Shown: positions 39,530 through 48,343, counted from the stretch's first letter. The stretch is 64,000 bases of DNA from Palleronia salina (GCF_900141995.1 NZ_FQZA01000011.1:1-64000), one strand, 5' to 3'. Notes: a model not told the origin generated them from the sequence alone. Numbers and translations are program-made.

Positions 39530-39887
39530 GGTGATGAACGGCCTGTGCAGGGTCGACCGCCGTCTCCTCCGCCCCCGGTGCGCGGGCGTGGATCGTGAAC
39601 AGCGTGTCCATCCGTGTCAGCCGGAACACCTGTGCCACGGCATCGCGCAGCCCAGCGAGTTCCAGGACCTGGTGAGGCGGCATCATCTTGTGCACGCCGA
39701 TCACGGCGCCCAGGCCCGAGCTGTCCATGAAATCGACGCGGGCGAGGTCCAGCACGACCCGGCCCCGCGCCCCGGCGCTGGCCGCGCGCACGGCGTCCTT
39801 GAATTGCACGGCCACGGCGGCGTCCAGGCGACGTTCGTGAACCCGCAGCACGGTGGCGTCCTCGGTCTGGTGGGTGTCGATGATCAT
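39519..39887 (-). CDS. STAS-domain anti-anti-sigma factor
   Basis: A 122-residue STAS protein of the RsbV/SpoIIAA type. The phosphorylation motif is FMDSSGLGAVIG with Ser56/Ser57. Unphosphorylated it should bind the adjacent anti-sigma ATPase and free its target. Unlike the shortest members it has a 15-20 residue His-rich C-terminal tail (ending AVHHHAV), partly because the reading frame runs over the next gene's start. Confidence 0.85.
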   Translation of the reverse strand: MIIDTHQTEDATVLRVHERRLDAAVAVQFKDAVRAASAGARGRVVLDLARVDFMDSSGLGAVIGVHKMMPPHQVLELAGLRDAVAQVFRLTRMDTLFTIHARAPGAEETAVDPAQAVHHHAV

Positions 39888-39975
39888 GCGCTCCGCGCCC
39901 CTTGTTGTGCCCCGGACAAAGCTAGGGCACGATCCTTAAGCCTTCGTATAGACCGACCCAGAGAGAGACCGCCCC

Positions 39976-41133
39976 ATGCGCGACATCGCCATCACCGCCG
40001 CCCGCCGCACGCCCATGGGCGGCCTCCAGGGCGACTTCGCCACGCTGTCGGCGCCCGAGCTCGGCGGCGCGGCGATCGCCGCCGCGCTGGACGATGCCGG
40101 GCGACCCGCCGTCGACGCGGTGCTCATGGGCTGCGTGCTGCCTGCGGGGCAGGGGCAGGCCCCCGCGCGGCAGGCGGGCTTCGCCGCCGGCCTCGGCGAA
40201 GAGGTGCCGGCGACGACGTTGAACAAGATGTGCGGATCGGGGATGCAGGCGGTGATGAACGCCTTCGATACCTTGTGCGCGGGCGGCGCCGCCACGCTGG
40301 TCGCCGGCGGGATGGAGAGCATGACGAACGCCCCCTACCTGCTGCCCAAGATGCGCGGCGGCGCCCGGCTGGGCCACGGCCAGGTGATCGACTCGATGTT
40401 TCTCGACGGGCTCGAGGACGCCTACGACAAGGGCCGTCTCATGGGCACCTTCGCCGAGGATTGCGCCGAGCATTACCAGTTCACCCGCGCCGCGCAGGAC
40501 GACTTCGCGCTGGTCTCGCTCGACCGGGCCTTGAAGGCCGGCGAAAGCGGCGCCTTCGACGCCGAGGTCACGCCGGTCACCGTCCGCAGCCGCGAGGGCG
40601 AGGTCACAGTGCATCGCGACGAGCAACCCCAAAGCGCGCGGCCCGACAAGATCCCGCAGCTGAAGCCCGCCTTCCGCGAAGGCGGCACGGTGACGGCGGC
40701 CAACGCCTCGTCGATTTCGGACGGGGCGGCGGCGCTCGTGCTTTCGGCCGACCCCGACGCCACGGCCCGCGCCTATATCCGCGGCCACGCCACCCACGCG
40801 CAGGCCCCCGGCTGGTTCACCACCGCGCCTGTGCCGGCGGCGCGAAAGCTCCTGGAGCGGTTGGGCTGGTCGGTCTCGGACGTGGACCTGTGGGAGGTGA
40901 ACGAGGCCTTCGCGGTCGTTCCGATGGCCTTCATGCGCGAGATGGGCGTGGATCACGACCGGCTTAACGTGAATGGCGGCGCCTGCGCGCTGGGCCATCC
41001 CATCGGCGCCTCGGGCGCACGGATCCTCTGCACGCTGCTGTCGGCGATGGAGGCGCAGGGCGCCCGGCGCGGTGTGGCCGCCATCTGCATCGGCGGTGGC
41101 GAAGGCACCGCCATCGCGATAGAGCGGCCCTGA
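39976..41133 (+). CDS. acetyl-CoA acetyltransferase (thiolase)
   Basis: A 385-residue thiolase. Nucleophile Cys86 is in NKMCGSGMQ; the NEAFA motif, the GGACALGHPIGASGAR motif with active-site His, and the C-terminal CIGGGEG Cys are all intact. It condenses or cleaves acetoacetyl-CoA. No phaB, fatty-acid or ketone operon is beside it, so biosynthetic versus degradative use cannot be decided. Start is ATG after a short AGAGAGA leader. Confidence 0.88.
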   Translation: MRDIAITAARRTPMGGLQGDFATLSAPELGGAAIAAALDDAGRPAVDAVLMGCVLPAGQGQAPARQAGFAAGLGEEVPATTLNKMCGSGMQAVMNAFDTLCAGGAATLVAGGMESMTNAPYLLPKMRGGARLGHGQVIDSMFLDGLEDAYDKGRLMGTFAEDCAEHYQFTRAAQDDFALVSLDRALKAGESGAFDAEVTPVTVRSREGEVTVHRDEQPQSARPDKIPQLKPAFREGGTVTAANASSISDGAAALVLSADPDATARAYIRGHATHAQAPGWFTTAPVPAARKLLERLGWSVSDVDLWEVNEAFAVVPMAFMREMGVDHDRLNVNGGACALGHPIGASGARILCTLLSAMEAQGARRGVAAICIGGGEGTAIAIERP

Positions 41134-41172
41134 TCGCGTCGGATAAACCGCGCTTCCTGTCCGTGAGGCCCC

Positions 41173-41625
41173 ATGCCCGATTACGACCTGCTGTCGAAAA
41201 CCATCGCGTCGCTGACCGAGGGCGAAGATGACGCCGTCGCGCTTATGGCCACCGTCGCCTGCGAGGTGCACCACGCCGACGACCGGTTCGACTGGACCGG
41301 TTTCTACCGCGTCGTCGCCCCGGACCTGCTGAAGATCGGGCCCTACCAGGGCGGCCACGGCTGCCTCGTCATCCCGTTCGACCGGGGCGTCTGCGGCGCG
41401 GCCGCCCGCTCGCGCGAGGTGCAGCTGGTCGATGATGTCGAGGCGTTTCCCGACCACATCGCCTGCGCGTCCTCGACCCGGTCCGAGCTGGTCCTCCCGG
41501 TCCTCAATGGGGCGGGCGACGTCATCGCCGTCTTCGATATCGACAGCGACCTGCCGGCCGCCTTCACGCGGGACGACGCCGACCGCCTGGGCGCGATCCT
41601 GGGGGACGTGTTTGGCCGGCTCTGA
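41173..41625 (+). CDS. msrC: free methionine-(R)-sulfoxide reductase (GAF domain)
   Basis: A 150-residue GAF-domain enzyme of the fRMsr (YebR/MsrC) family that reduces free methionine-R-sulfoxide in the cytoplasm. The three redox cysteines are present: Cys64 (GHGCLVIPF), Cys74 (RGVCGAAA) and Cys98 (HIACAS), along with the family phrase STRSELVLPV and VFDIDSD. The downstream pseudouridine synthase gene overlaps its end by 14 bases. Confidence 0.88.
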   Translation: MPDYDLLSKTIASLTEGEDDAVALMATVACEVHHADDRFDWTGFYRVVAPDLLKIGPYQGGHGCLVIPFDRGVCGAAARSREVQLVDDVEAFPDHIACASSTRSELVLPVLNGAGDVIAVFDIDSDLPAAFTRDDADRLGAILGDVFGRL

Positions 41626-42250
41626 CTACGCGCCACCGGTCGATCCGATCGAGATCCTTCACCGCGACGCCGACCTGCTGGTCGCGGTAAAGCCCGAGGG
41701 CCTGCTGTCGGTGCCGGGGAAGGGCCCGGCGCTGGCAGATTGTCTCGAGGCGCGCTTGCGAGCTGACGATCCGGGCGTGTTGCTGGTTCACAGGCTGGAC
41801 CGGGACACCTCGGGCGTCATGGTCTTCGCCCGAAACCCCGCGGCGCAGCGGCATCTGGGCCTTCAGTTCGAGCGGCGGCACGTGGAAAAGCGCTACGTCG
41901 CGCTTGCGGCGGGGCAGGTCGCGGACGCTGAAGGGGTGATCGACCGCCCGCTCATGGCGGACTGGCCAAACCGCCCCCGCCAGATGGTGCACCCGGACGG
42001 CAAGCGTGCGGTGACCCGCTGGCAGGTGGCGGCGCGCTACGCCGGCCACACCCGGATGATCCTGCACCCCGAAACGGGCCGGTCGCACCAGTTGCGCGTG
42101 CACCTGTCCGACCTGGGGCACCCGATCCTCGGCGACCCGCTTTACGACGGTCCGCCTGCGCCGCGCATGATGCTGCATGCCGAGGCGCTGTCGCTCTTCC
42201 ATCCCAGCGGCGGCGCGCGGCGCAGCTTCGTCGCCCCCGCACCGTTCTGA
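41612..42250 (+). CDS. RluA-family RNA pseudouridine synthase
   Basis: A 212-residue synthase with the RluA nucleophile motif HRLDRDTSG (Asp63) and later phrases TGRSHQLRVHLSDLGHPILGDPLY. There is no S4 domain, which fits the RluA/TruC-size subgroup. No ATG is available near the natural N-terminus; TTG at 41612 gives the right length and has GGGGGA just upstream, overlapping the msrC gene by 14 bases. RNA target (23S or tRNA) is not determined. Confidence 0.85.
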   Translation: MAGSDYAPPVDPIEILHRDADLLVAVKPEGLLSVPGKGPALADCLEARLRADDPGVLLVHRLDRDTSGVMVFARNPAAQRHLGLQFERRHVEKRYVALAAGQVADAEGVIDRPLMADWPNRPRQMVHPDGKRAVTRWQVAARYAGHTRMILHPETGRSHQLRVHLSDLGHPILGDPLYDGPPAPRMMLHAEALSLFHPSGGARRSFVAPAPF

Positions 42251-42254
42251 ACGC

Positions 42255-42851
42255 TCAGAGGAAGTCGGCGACCGCCTCGACCTCGGACTGGGGGATCTCG
42301 TGACCGCCGGGATGCCATGCCAGCAGGCAATCCGCCTTCTGCGCGGTGAACCAGTCGGCCAGCGCCTGCGTCAGCTCGGGCGGGCAGATCGGGTCCTGCC
42401 GCCCGGCGGTGATCAGCACGCGCGTCATCGCCATGCCCTCCTGCGGCTCGGGCACCCAGGGGATGAGCGGGTGCATCAGGACCAGCGCGTCGAAAAGCTC
42501 GGGCCGCTGGAACGCCACCGAGGCGAGGATATTGGCACCGTTGGAATAGCCCAGCCCGGTCACATGCTCGGCGCCCGTGCGCTCGCGCTCGGCCAGCACG
42601 AACTCGGTCATGGCGGCCGTGCGTGTGGCCAGGTCATCCATGTCGTAGACGCCTTCGGCCTTGCGCCTGAAGAACCGCTGCGCGCCGCCCTCCAGTACGT
42701 CGCCGTTGGGCGAGACGACATGCGCGCCCGGCACCATGGCCTGCGCCGCGCCGTGGAATTGCCCGGCCGTGCCGCCGGTCCCGTGGAAGGTCAGGATCAG
42801 CCGGTTGGTGTCGCCGTCGTGGCGCAGCGCGTGGTAAGGCATTGCTTTCAC
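42255..42851 (-). CDS. MhqD-like alpha/beta hydrolase (carboxylesterase/phospholipase family)
   Basis: A 198-residue serine hydrolase with complete triad: Ser103 (GYSNGA), Asp153 (GRQDPI) and His184 (GGHEI). The N-terminal FHGTGGTAGQF is the oxyanion region. It is closest to MhqD, which in Bacillus is co-regulated with the dioxygenase MhqO in resistance to hydroquinones and catechols. The same gene pair is found here with a four-base overlap. Confidence 0.82.
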   Translation of the reverse strand: MKAMPYHALRHDGDTNRLILTFHGTGGTAGQFHGAAQAMVPGAHVVSPNGDVLEGGAQRFFRRKAEGVYDMDDLATRTAAMTEFVLAERERTGAEHVTGLGYSNGANILASVAFQRPELFDALVLMHPLIPWVPEPQEGMAMTRVLITAGRQDPICPPELTQALADWFTAQKADCLLAWHPGGHEIPQSEVEAVADFL

Positions 42852-43774
42852 TCGATCGGTTGCAGGTGGCGCTCAAGCCGTTCGCGCAGGTACTCATGCT
42901 GCGACGGCAGTTTCAAGGCTTGGCCCAGATGCGCGGTGTCCTCGTCCCGGTCGAAGCCGGGCTCGTTCGTGGCGACCTCGAACAGGATGCCGCCCGGCGT
43001 GCGGAAGTAGATCGCCCAGAAATAATCGCGGTCGATCACCGGCGTCACCTGGTAGCCGGTGTCCAGCAGGGCCTCGCGCACCTCGAGCTGCCGCGCGCGG
43101 TTGTCCACCGAGAACGCGATGTGGTGCACCGATCCCGCGCCCTGTCCGGCCATGGGTGCGGTCGGGTGTTCCTCGATGTCGATCACGTTGGCGGTGCCAT
43201 CCGGCACGATCATCCGCGTGGTGGCGCCGCGCGTCTCGACCGTGTCGTAGCCCATGAAATTCAGCAGCTCGACCGTGGCCGCCCGGTCCTGCACGCGCAT
43301 GGATGCCGAGTGGAAGCCGCGGATGGCCGCGTCTTCGGGCACGTCCGCCCCGGTCCATGGCGTGCGGGCATCGTCGCCATCCTCGACCAGCGCGAAGAGG
43401 TCGCCGTCGGGGCCGGCGAAGCCGATCCGCGTGGCGCCGAAATCGTCCGTCTCGCGGCTGGCTTTCACGCCGCGGGCGCCCAGGCGCTCGCCCCAGTAGG
43501 ACGCGGCGCCATGCGGGATGGTGAAGACGGTGGTGCCGACCTCGCCCGTGCCGCGCTGGCCGGGCCGCGCGCCGGGAAAGGGGAAATAGGTCATCACGCT
43601 GCCGGGGCTGCCGGTCTCGTCGCCGTAATAGAGGTGATAGACGTCCGGCGCGTCGAAGTTCACCGTCTTCTTCACCCGGCGCAGGCCCAGCGTGTCGGTG
43701 AAGAACGCGTTGTTGGCCCGGGCGTCCGAGGCCAGGGAGGTCACGTGGTGCAAACCGTTGATCTGGGACAGCAT
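42848..43774 (-). CDS. MhqO-like ring-cleaving dioxygenase (VOC family)
   Basis: A 308-residue protein with two glyoxalase/extradiol (VOC) domains. Likely metal ligands are His in NGLHHVTSLASD (about residue 8), His in GSVHHIAFSVD and Glu in GILFEVATNEPGF. Homologue MhqO helps detoxify quinones or hydroquinones. Start is ATG 43774; upstream codons belong to the promoter region. It is coupled to the hydrolase gene and divergent from the peroxiredoxin gene. Confidence 0.83.
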   Translation of the reverse strand: MLSQINGLHHVTSLASDARANNAFFTDTLGLRRVKKTVNFDAPDVYHLYYGDETGSPGSVMTYFPFPGARPGQRGTGEVGTTVFTIPHGAASYWGERLGARGVKASRETDDFGATRIGFAGPDGDLFALVEDGDDARTPWTGADVPEDAAIRGFHSASMRVQDRAATVELLNFMGYDTVETRGATTRMIVPDGTANVIDIEEHPTAPMAGQGAGSVHHIAFSVDNRARQLEVREALLDTGYQVTPVIDRDYFWAIYFRTPGGILFEVATNEPGFDRDEDTAHLGQALKLPSQHEYLRERLERHLQPIE

Positions 43775-43899
43775 GGCGACTTTCCTCGTGTGATGTCGAT
43801 TGCCGGGTAACCTAGGGGCGAAGGCTCGCGCACGAAACGCGGATCTGGGCGCAGGTTCTGTGCGAATTTGTGTATTCGGCATCCGGGTTGGCGTCGAAC

Positions 43900-43939
43900 G
43901 ACCGTTCCGCGTCCGCGGCAGATCGCGGAATGGGCGGTC
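43900..43939. promoter_or_regulatory. inverted repeat in divergent mhqO/peroxiredoxin region
   Basis: TTCCGCG (43905-43911) and CGCGGAA (43924-43930) form a perfect repeat with 12 bases between, flanked by the weaker GACCG (43900-43904) and CGGTC (43935-43939). It lies in the 241-base divergent region, where a redox-responsive repressor or activator might bind. The protein is unknown. Confidence 0.25.
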
Positions 43940-44015
43940 CTTTCGCCGATACCCCCTTGGTGCCGCGCCGCCCGTGCATAAGTTCAGGGTAACGAATTAA
44001 CAGAAGGAGGACCCC

Positions 44016-44672
44016 ATGGCCCTGCGCATCGGCGATACCGCCCCCGACTTCACCGCCGACACCACCGAAGGCGAGATCCGTTTCCACGACTGGATCGGCG
44101 ACGGCTACGCCATCCTGTTCAGCCACCCCAAGGACTTCACCCCGGTCTGCACGACCGAGCTTGGCATGATGGCCGGCATGGCCGACGAGTTCGCAAAGCG
44201 GAACGCCAAGATCATCGGCATCTCGGTCGATCCGGTGGATGACCACCACAAGTGGAAGGGCGACATCAAGAGCCTGACCGGCAACGAGGTCTCCTACCCG
44301 ATGATCGGCGATCCCGACATGAAGATCGCCAAGCTCTACGACATGCTGCCGGCCGAGGCCTCGGGCGAGCCGGGCAACCGCACGCCCGCCGACAACCAGA
44401 CGGTCCGCACCGTCTTCATCGTGGGGCCCGACAAGAAGGTGAAGCTGTCGCTGACCTACCCCATGACGACCGGGCGCAACTTCGACGAGATCCTGCGCGC
44501 GCTCGACTCGATCCGCCTGACGGCCGAGCACAAGGTCGCCACGCCCGCCGGCTGGACCCAGGGCGGTGACGTCATCCTCACCGCCGCGGTGAGCGACGAG
44601 GAAGGCGAAAGCAAGTACGGCGGGTTCGACAAGAAACTGCCCTACCTGCGCACGACGAAGCAGCCGGGCTGA
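44016..44672 (+). CDS. 1-Cys peroxiredoxin (Prx6 family)
   Basis: A 218-residue peroxiredoxin of the Prx6 class with peroxidatic Cys45 in DFTPVCTTELG, no resolving Cys in the usual C-terminal position, and the family C-terminal domain (KYGGFDKKLPYLRTTKQPG). It reduces peroxides in the cytoplasm. A strong AGAAGGAGGA ribosome binding site precedes the ATG, and a terminator follows at 44728. Divergent from the quinone-detoxification pair, which fits an oxidative-stress locus. Confidence 0.9.
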   Translation: MALRIGDTAPDFTADTTEGEIRFHDWIGDGYAILFSHPKDFTPVCTTELGMMAGMADEFAKRNAKIIGISVDPVDDHHKWKGDIKSLTGNEVSYPMIGDPDMKIAKLYDMLPAEASGEPGNRTPADNQTVRTVFIVGPDKKVKLSLTYPMTTGRNFDEILRALDSIRLTAEHKVATPAGWTQGGDVILTAAVSDEEGESKYGGFDKKLPYLRTTKQPG

Positions 44673-44727
44673 ACCGGGCACCAAGGCGGCGCCCTTCTCC
44701 GGGGTCGCCGCCATGCAGATCCCCTCG

Positions 44728-44757
44728 AAGACCGGGCGTGCGCGCCCGGTCTTTTTC
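44728..44757 (+). terminator. Rho-independent terminator after the peroxiredoxin gene
   Basis: AGACCGGGCG (44729-44738) pairs perfectly with CGCCCGGTCT (44743-44752) around a four-base loop and is followed by TTTTC. It ends 84 bases after the peroxiredoxin stop. Confidence 0.8.
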
Positions 44758-44845
44758 GTTGGTGCCAAGGCAGGTGTGCCCCGTCGCGAAGGCCGCCCGC
44801 CGCACGGATCCAAGGTCGACGGCCCCGGAGTGCGCTTCTCCCCCA

Positions 44846-44867
44846 CATCACTGGTCTGCAAATACTC
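44846..44867. repeat. single arm of the intergenic repeat seen at 20675-20734
   Basis: This 22-base stretch matches the right arm of the large hairpin at 20713-20734 at 20 of 22 positions, and the reverse complement of the left arm at 21 of 22. It has no inverted partner here. It lies in the gene-free space before the EamA gene, directly after the peroxiredoxin terminator. Confidence 0.6.
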
Positions 44868-44931
44868 ATGTCGCGCGGCCGGCCACCGGGCGGCCCTTGA
44901 CTCTGTCGCGCTGCGGGCGCCTCAAGCGGGC

Positions 44932-45813
44932 ATGAGCCAACATCCCCTCTACGGCCTGGCGCTGGCCCTCGCGGCCGCGCTGCTGATCGCCCCCGACACC
45001 CTGTTCATGCGGCTGTCAGGGATGAACGGCGTGCAGATGATGGCGTGGCGCGGGCTTCTGACGGGTCTTGCCATGGGATGCGCCTGGATCCTGCTCAGCC
45101 GCGACCGTGCGGGCGATCTGCGCGCGCTGGTCACCCCGCTGGGCGGTCTCGCGGTGCTGTGCCAGGCGGTCAACGCGCTGTTCTTCGTCTTGGGGATCGC
45201 CATGGCGCCGGTGGCGGTTGTCCTTTTCGCCGTGGCGACCGTGCCGATCTGGTCGGCGATCCTCGGGGCGGTGTTCCTGGGCGACAGCGTCGGCCGGGCG
45301 ACGGCCATGACCTGTGCCGTGGTGCTGTCGGGGATCGGCCTGTCGGTGTTCGCGGGGGGCGAGGGCGACGGCAGCGGCAGCGCGGTGCTGGGCGCGGCCT
45401 GCGGGCTGGCGGTGTCGGTGTCGCTGGCGGGCAGCTTCACCGTCTACCGCGCGGATCGCAGCCTGCCGATCCTGCTGACCATCGGCCTGGGCGCGACCCT
45501 GTCGGGCTGCGTGGGCTGGCTGCTGGCCGAGGACCTGGCCGCCGCCCCCCTGCGCATGGCCGCGATCGCCTTCACCGGTCTCGTGATCCTGCCGGTGTCG
45601 TTCTTCCTGCTGTCACTGGCCAGCCGCTATACCGAGGCCGCGAATGTGAGCCTCTTCCTGCTGTTGGAAACGGTGCTGGGTCCTCTGCTGGTCTGGGCCG
45701 TCATCGGCGAGCCGGTTCCGCCGCTCAGCCTGCTGGGCGGCGCGGTCGTGGTCGCGGCGCTGGCGGTCTACCTGAACCACCGGCGCCGCAAGGCTAGAGG
45801 ATCATCAGCCTGA
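44932..45813 (+). CDS. EamA/DMT-family transporter
   Basis: A 293-residue drug/metabolite transporter with ten predicted helices arranged as two EamA repeats (about 5-135 and 150-285). A typical FVLGIAMAPVAVVLFAVATVPIWSAILGAVFLGD segment closes the first repeat. It probably exports a small metabolite; substrate unknown. The start is the ATG in GCGGGC-ATG; upstream in-frame codons read through the terminator and repeat. Its 3' end overlaps the minus-strand DUF2474 gene by 20 bases. Confidence 0.83.
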   Translation: MSQHPLYGLALALAAALLIAPDTLFMRLSGMNGVQMMAWRGLLTGLAMGCAWILLSRDRAGDLRALVTPLGGLAVLCQAVNALFFVLGIAMAPVAVVLFAVATVPIWSAILGAVFLGDSVGRATAMTCAVVLSGIGLSVFAGGEGDGSGSAVLGAACGLAVSVSLAGSFTVYRADRSLPILLTIGLGATLSGCVGWLLAEDLAAAPLRMAAIAFTGLVILPVSFFLLSLASRYTEAANVSLFLLLETVLGPLLVWAVIGEPVPPLSLLGGAVVVAALAVYLNHRRRKARGSSA

Positions 45814-45889
45814 TCCCGTAGGCCACCACGGCCAACGCCGCCACGCTGGCCGCCCAGATCAGCACGAACCACCCGATCTTCCTCAGCAT
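45794..45889 (-). CDS. DUF2474-type small subunit of bd oxidase (CydX-like)
   Basis: A 31-residue single-helix protein (MLRKIGWFVLIWAASVAALA, then VVAYGIRLMIL). The positively charged start, Trp-containing helix and position directly after cioB are those of DUF2474 proteins, small companions of cyanide-insensitive bd oxidases comparable with CydX. The ATG overlaps the cioB stop (TGATG), so it is translationally coupled. Short enough to be missed by routine gene calling. Confidence 0.75.
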   Translation of the reverse strand: MLRKIGWFVLIWAASVAALAVVAYGIRLMIL

Positions 45890-46908
45890 CAGTGGTATCC
45901 GTCGCCGACCTTCAGCTTGCCGCGGAACACCCAGTAGGCATAGGCCGTGTAGACCAGGATCAGCGGCACCAGCACGATGGCGCCCACGAACATGAAGAGT
46001 TGCGAGCTATAGGGGCTGGCGGCGTCCCACAGCGTGACCGAGGTCGGGATCACGTAGGGCCACATGCAGACGCCTAGGCCCAGGAAGCACAGCCCGAACA
46101 GCCCCAGCGTGATGAAAAAGGGCGCCCAGTCGTTGCGCTCGTCGAACAGCTCCTTGGCCAGCCACAGGGTCAGGCCCACGACAAGGATCGGGATCGGCGA
46201 CACCTCGAGGATCTGGGGCCACGAGAACCAGCGCTCGAAATAGGCCGGTTCCAGGAACGGGGTCGCCAGGCTGACCGCGCCGATGAAGCCCATCGTTGCG
46301 AAGCCGAAGACCCGCGCCAGCACGCGCACCTTGTGCTGCAGCTCGCCATCGACCCGCCAGTTCAGCCATGTCGCGCCCAGCAGCGCATAGCCGCAGACAA
46401 CCGCGACGCCGGTCAGCAGGGTGAAGGGCGTCAGCCAGTCCCACCAGCCGCCGCCATAGGCGCGGCCGTCGACCTCGATGCCCTGCAGAAGCGTGCCCAG
46501 GATCATGCCCTGCGTCAGCGCCGCCACGGTCGACCCGCCGATGAAGGCCGCGTCCCAGAACCGTTTCGAGAACTTGTTGCCCGCGCGCCAGCGGAACTCG
46601 AACGCCACGCCGCGGAAGATCAGACCCAGCAGCATGGCGATGATGAGCGGATAGACCGCCGGCATGATGATGGCATAGGCCAGCGGAAAGGCCGCGAACA
46701 GGCCGCCGCCGCCCAGGATCAGCCAGGTCTCGTTGCCGTCCCAGACCGGCGCGACCGTGTTCATCATCAGGTCGCGGTCCTCCTTCCTGGGGAAGAACGG
46801 GTAAAGGATACCGATGCCCAGGTCGAACCCGTCGAGCACGACGTAGACATAGACGGCGAAGGCCAGAAGAAGGGCCCAGGCGACGGTCAGGTCGAAACTG
46901 ATCTCCAT
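45889..46908 (-). CDS. cioB: cytochrome bd-type quinol oxidase subunit II
   Basis: A 339-residue CydB/CioB subunit with eight or nine helices. Conserved phrases are YVVLDGFDLGIGILYPF near residue 22, WDGNETWLILGGGGLFAAFP near residue 55 and FRGVAFEFRW near 100. It forms the membrane dimer partner of subunit I in a quinol:O2 oxidoreductase that does not pump protons. It follows cioA after four bases. Confidence 0.92.
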   Translation of the reverse strand: MEISFDLTVAWALLLAFAVYVYVVLDGFDLGIGILYPFFPRKEDRDLMMNTVAPVWDGNETWLILGGGGLFAAFPLAYAIIMPAVYPLIIAMLLGLIFRGVAFEFRWRAGNKFSKRFWDAAFIGGSTVAALTQGMILGTLLQGIEVDGRAYGGGWWDWLTPFTLLTGVAVVCGYALLGATWLNWRVDGELQHKVRVLARVFGFATMGFIGAVSLATPFLEPAYFERWFSWPQILEVSPIPILVVGLTLWLAKELFDERNDWAPFFITLGLFGLCFLGLGVCMWPYVIPTSVTLWDAASPYSSQLFMFVGAIVLVPLILVYTAYAYWVFRGKLKVGDGYH

Positions 46909-46912
46909 GTGC

Positions 46913-48343
46913 TTACTCCGCGGGTTGCTGGTTCTTGCCGGGACCGGTCAGGTCGGCGGGGGTGATCCCGCCGGTCCGGATCGGACCCGGCTCGGTCCGG
47001 ACGCCGCGCTGACCGCGCTCGGGCGGGTTGCCCATCAGCTTCAGCAGGTAGATGACGCCGGCGCCGAAGATGGCGAAATAGATCAGGACGAAGGCGATCA
47101 GCGAGGCTCCCACCGCCTGCGCGCCCAGCGGCGACACCGCGTCCGCGGTCAGAAGCTCGCCGTAGACGACATATGGCTGGCGCCCGACCTCGGTGGTGAT
47201 CCAGCCGGCGATGACGGCGACCAGGCCCGACGGCCCCATGACCAGCGCCGCGCGGTGCAGCATGCGATCGTAGAACAGGTTCCCGCGCCAGCGCGCCCAG
47301 AGCGACCAGAGGCCGATGCCCACCATCAGGAAGCCGATGCCGACCATGATGCGGAAGCTCCAGAACACGATGCCCACCGGCGGCTGCATCTCGCGCGGGA
47401 CGGTGTCGAGCCCGTCCATCGACGCGTCCAGGCCCTTCTCCAGCATCGGGCCGCCCAGCCGGGGGATCGAGATCTGGTAGTCGATCCGCTGCTCTTCCTG
47501 GTTGGGGATGCCGAACAGGATCAGCGGGATGCCGTCCTCGTGGCTCTCGAAATGCCCCTCCATCGCCAGCACCTTGACGGGCTGGTGTTCGTAGGTGTTC
47601 AGCCCCTGTTCGTGGCCCGCGACGATCTGCAGGGGCGCAACGATCGCGGCCATCCACATGGCCATCGAGAACATGGTGCGCACACCGGCGTTGTCGGTGC
47701 GCCCGCGCAGCAGGTGATAGGCGCCCACGCCGCCCACGATGAACGCTGTGGTCAGATACGCCGCCGTCAACGTGTGCGCGAGGCGATAGGGGAAGGACGG
47801 GTTGAAGACGATTTCCCACCAGTTTTCGGGCAGGAACTGGCCGTTTTCGCCCATGGTGAAGCCCGCGGGCGTGTGCATCCAGCTGTTGACCGACAGGATC
47901 CAGGTGGCCGAGATCGCGGTGCCCACCGCCACCATCAGCGTGGCGAACATGTGCAGCTTGTCACCGACCTTGTCGCGACCGAACAGCATGATCCCGAGGA
48001 AACCGGCCTCGAGGAAGAAGGCCGTCAAGACCTCGTAAGCCATGAGCGGCCCGACCACGGGCCCGGCGAGATCGGAGAAGACCGACCAGTTGGTGCCGAA
48101 CTGGTAGGACATGACGATGCCCGACACGACGCCCATGGCGAACGAGATCGCGAAGATCTTCAGCCAGTACTTGAACAGCCGCAGATAGGCCTCGTTCCGG
48201 GTCCAAAGGTACATCCCGTTCACGACGGCCAGGTAACTCGCCAGCCCGATCGAGAAGGCGGGAAAGATGAAATGGAACGCGACGGTGAACCCGAATTGAA
48301 TCCGGGCCAGCAACGTGGCGTCCAGGCCGAACGAAAAATCCAT
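46913..48343 (-). CDS. cioA: cytochrome bd-type quinol oxidase subunit I (cyanide-insensitive type)
   Basis: A 476-residue CydA/CioA subunit carrying the hemes. Probable heme ligands are His24 (VAFHFIFPAFS) and His190 (RLAHTLTAAY), with conserved acidic residues in MAYEVLTAFFLEAGF (104, 112). The periplasmic Q-loop is short, as in cyanide-insensitive oxidases, and not of the long Escherichia coli CydA type. Start is ATG 48343 with GGAG eight bases upstream. It supports respiration at low oxygen, under cyanide or under nitric-oxide stress. Confidence 0.92.
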   Translation of the reverse strand: MDFSFGLDATLLARIQFGFTVAFHFIFPAFSIGLASYLAVVNGMYLWTRNEAYLRLFKYWLKIFAISFAMGVVSGIVMSYQFGTNWSVFSDLAGPVVGPLMAYEVLTAFFLEAGFLGIMLFGRDKVGDKLHMFATLMVAVGTAISATWILSVNSWMHTPAGFTMGENGQFLPENWWEIVFNPSFPYRLAHTLTAAYLTTAFIVGGVGAYHLLRGRTDNAGVRTMFSMAMWMAAIVAPLQIVAGHEQGLNTYEHQPVKVLAMEGHFESHEDGIPLILFGIPNQEEQRIDYQISIPRLGGPMLEKGLDASMDGLDTVPREMQPPVGIVFWSFRIMVGIGFLMVGIGLWSLWARWRGNLFYDRMLHRAALVMGPSGLVAVIAGWITTEVGRQPYVVYGELLTADAVSPLGAQAVGASLIAFVLIYFAIFGAGVIYLLKLMGNPPERGQRGVRTEPGPIRTGGITPADLTGPGKNQQPAE

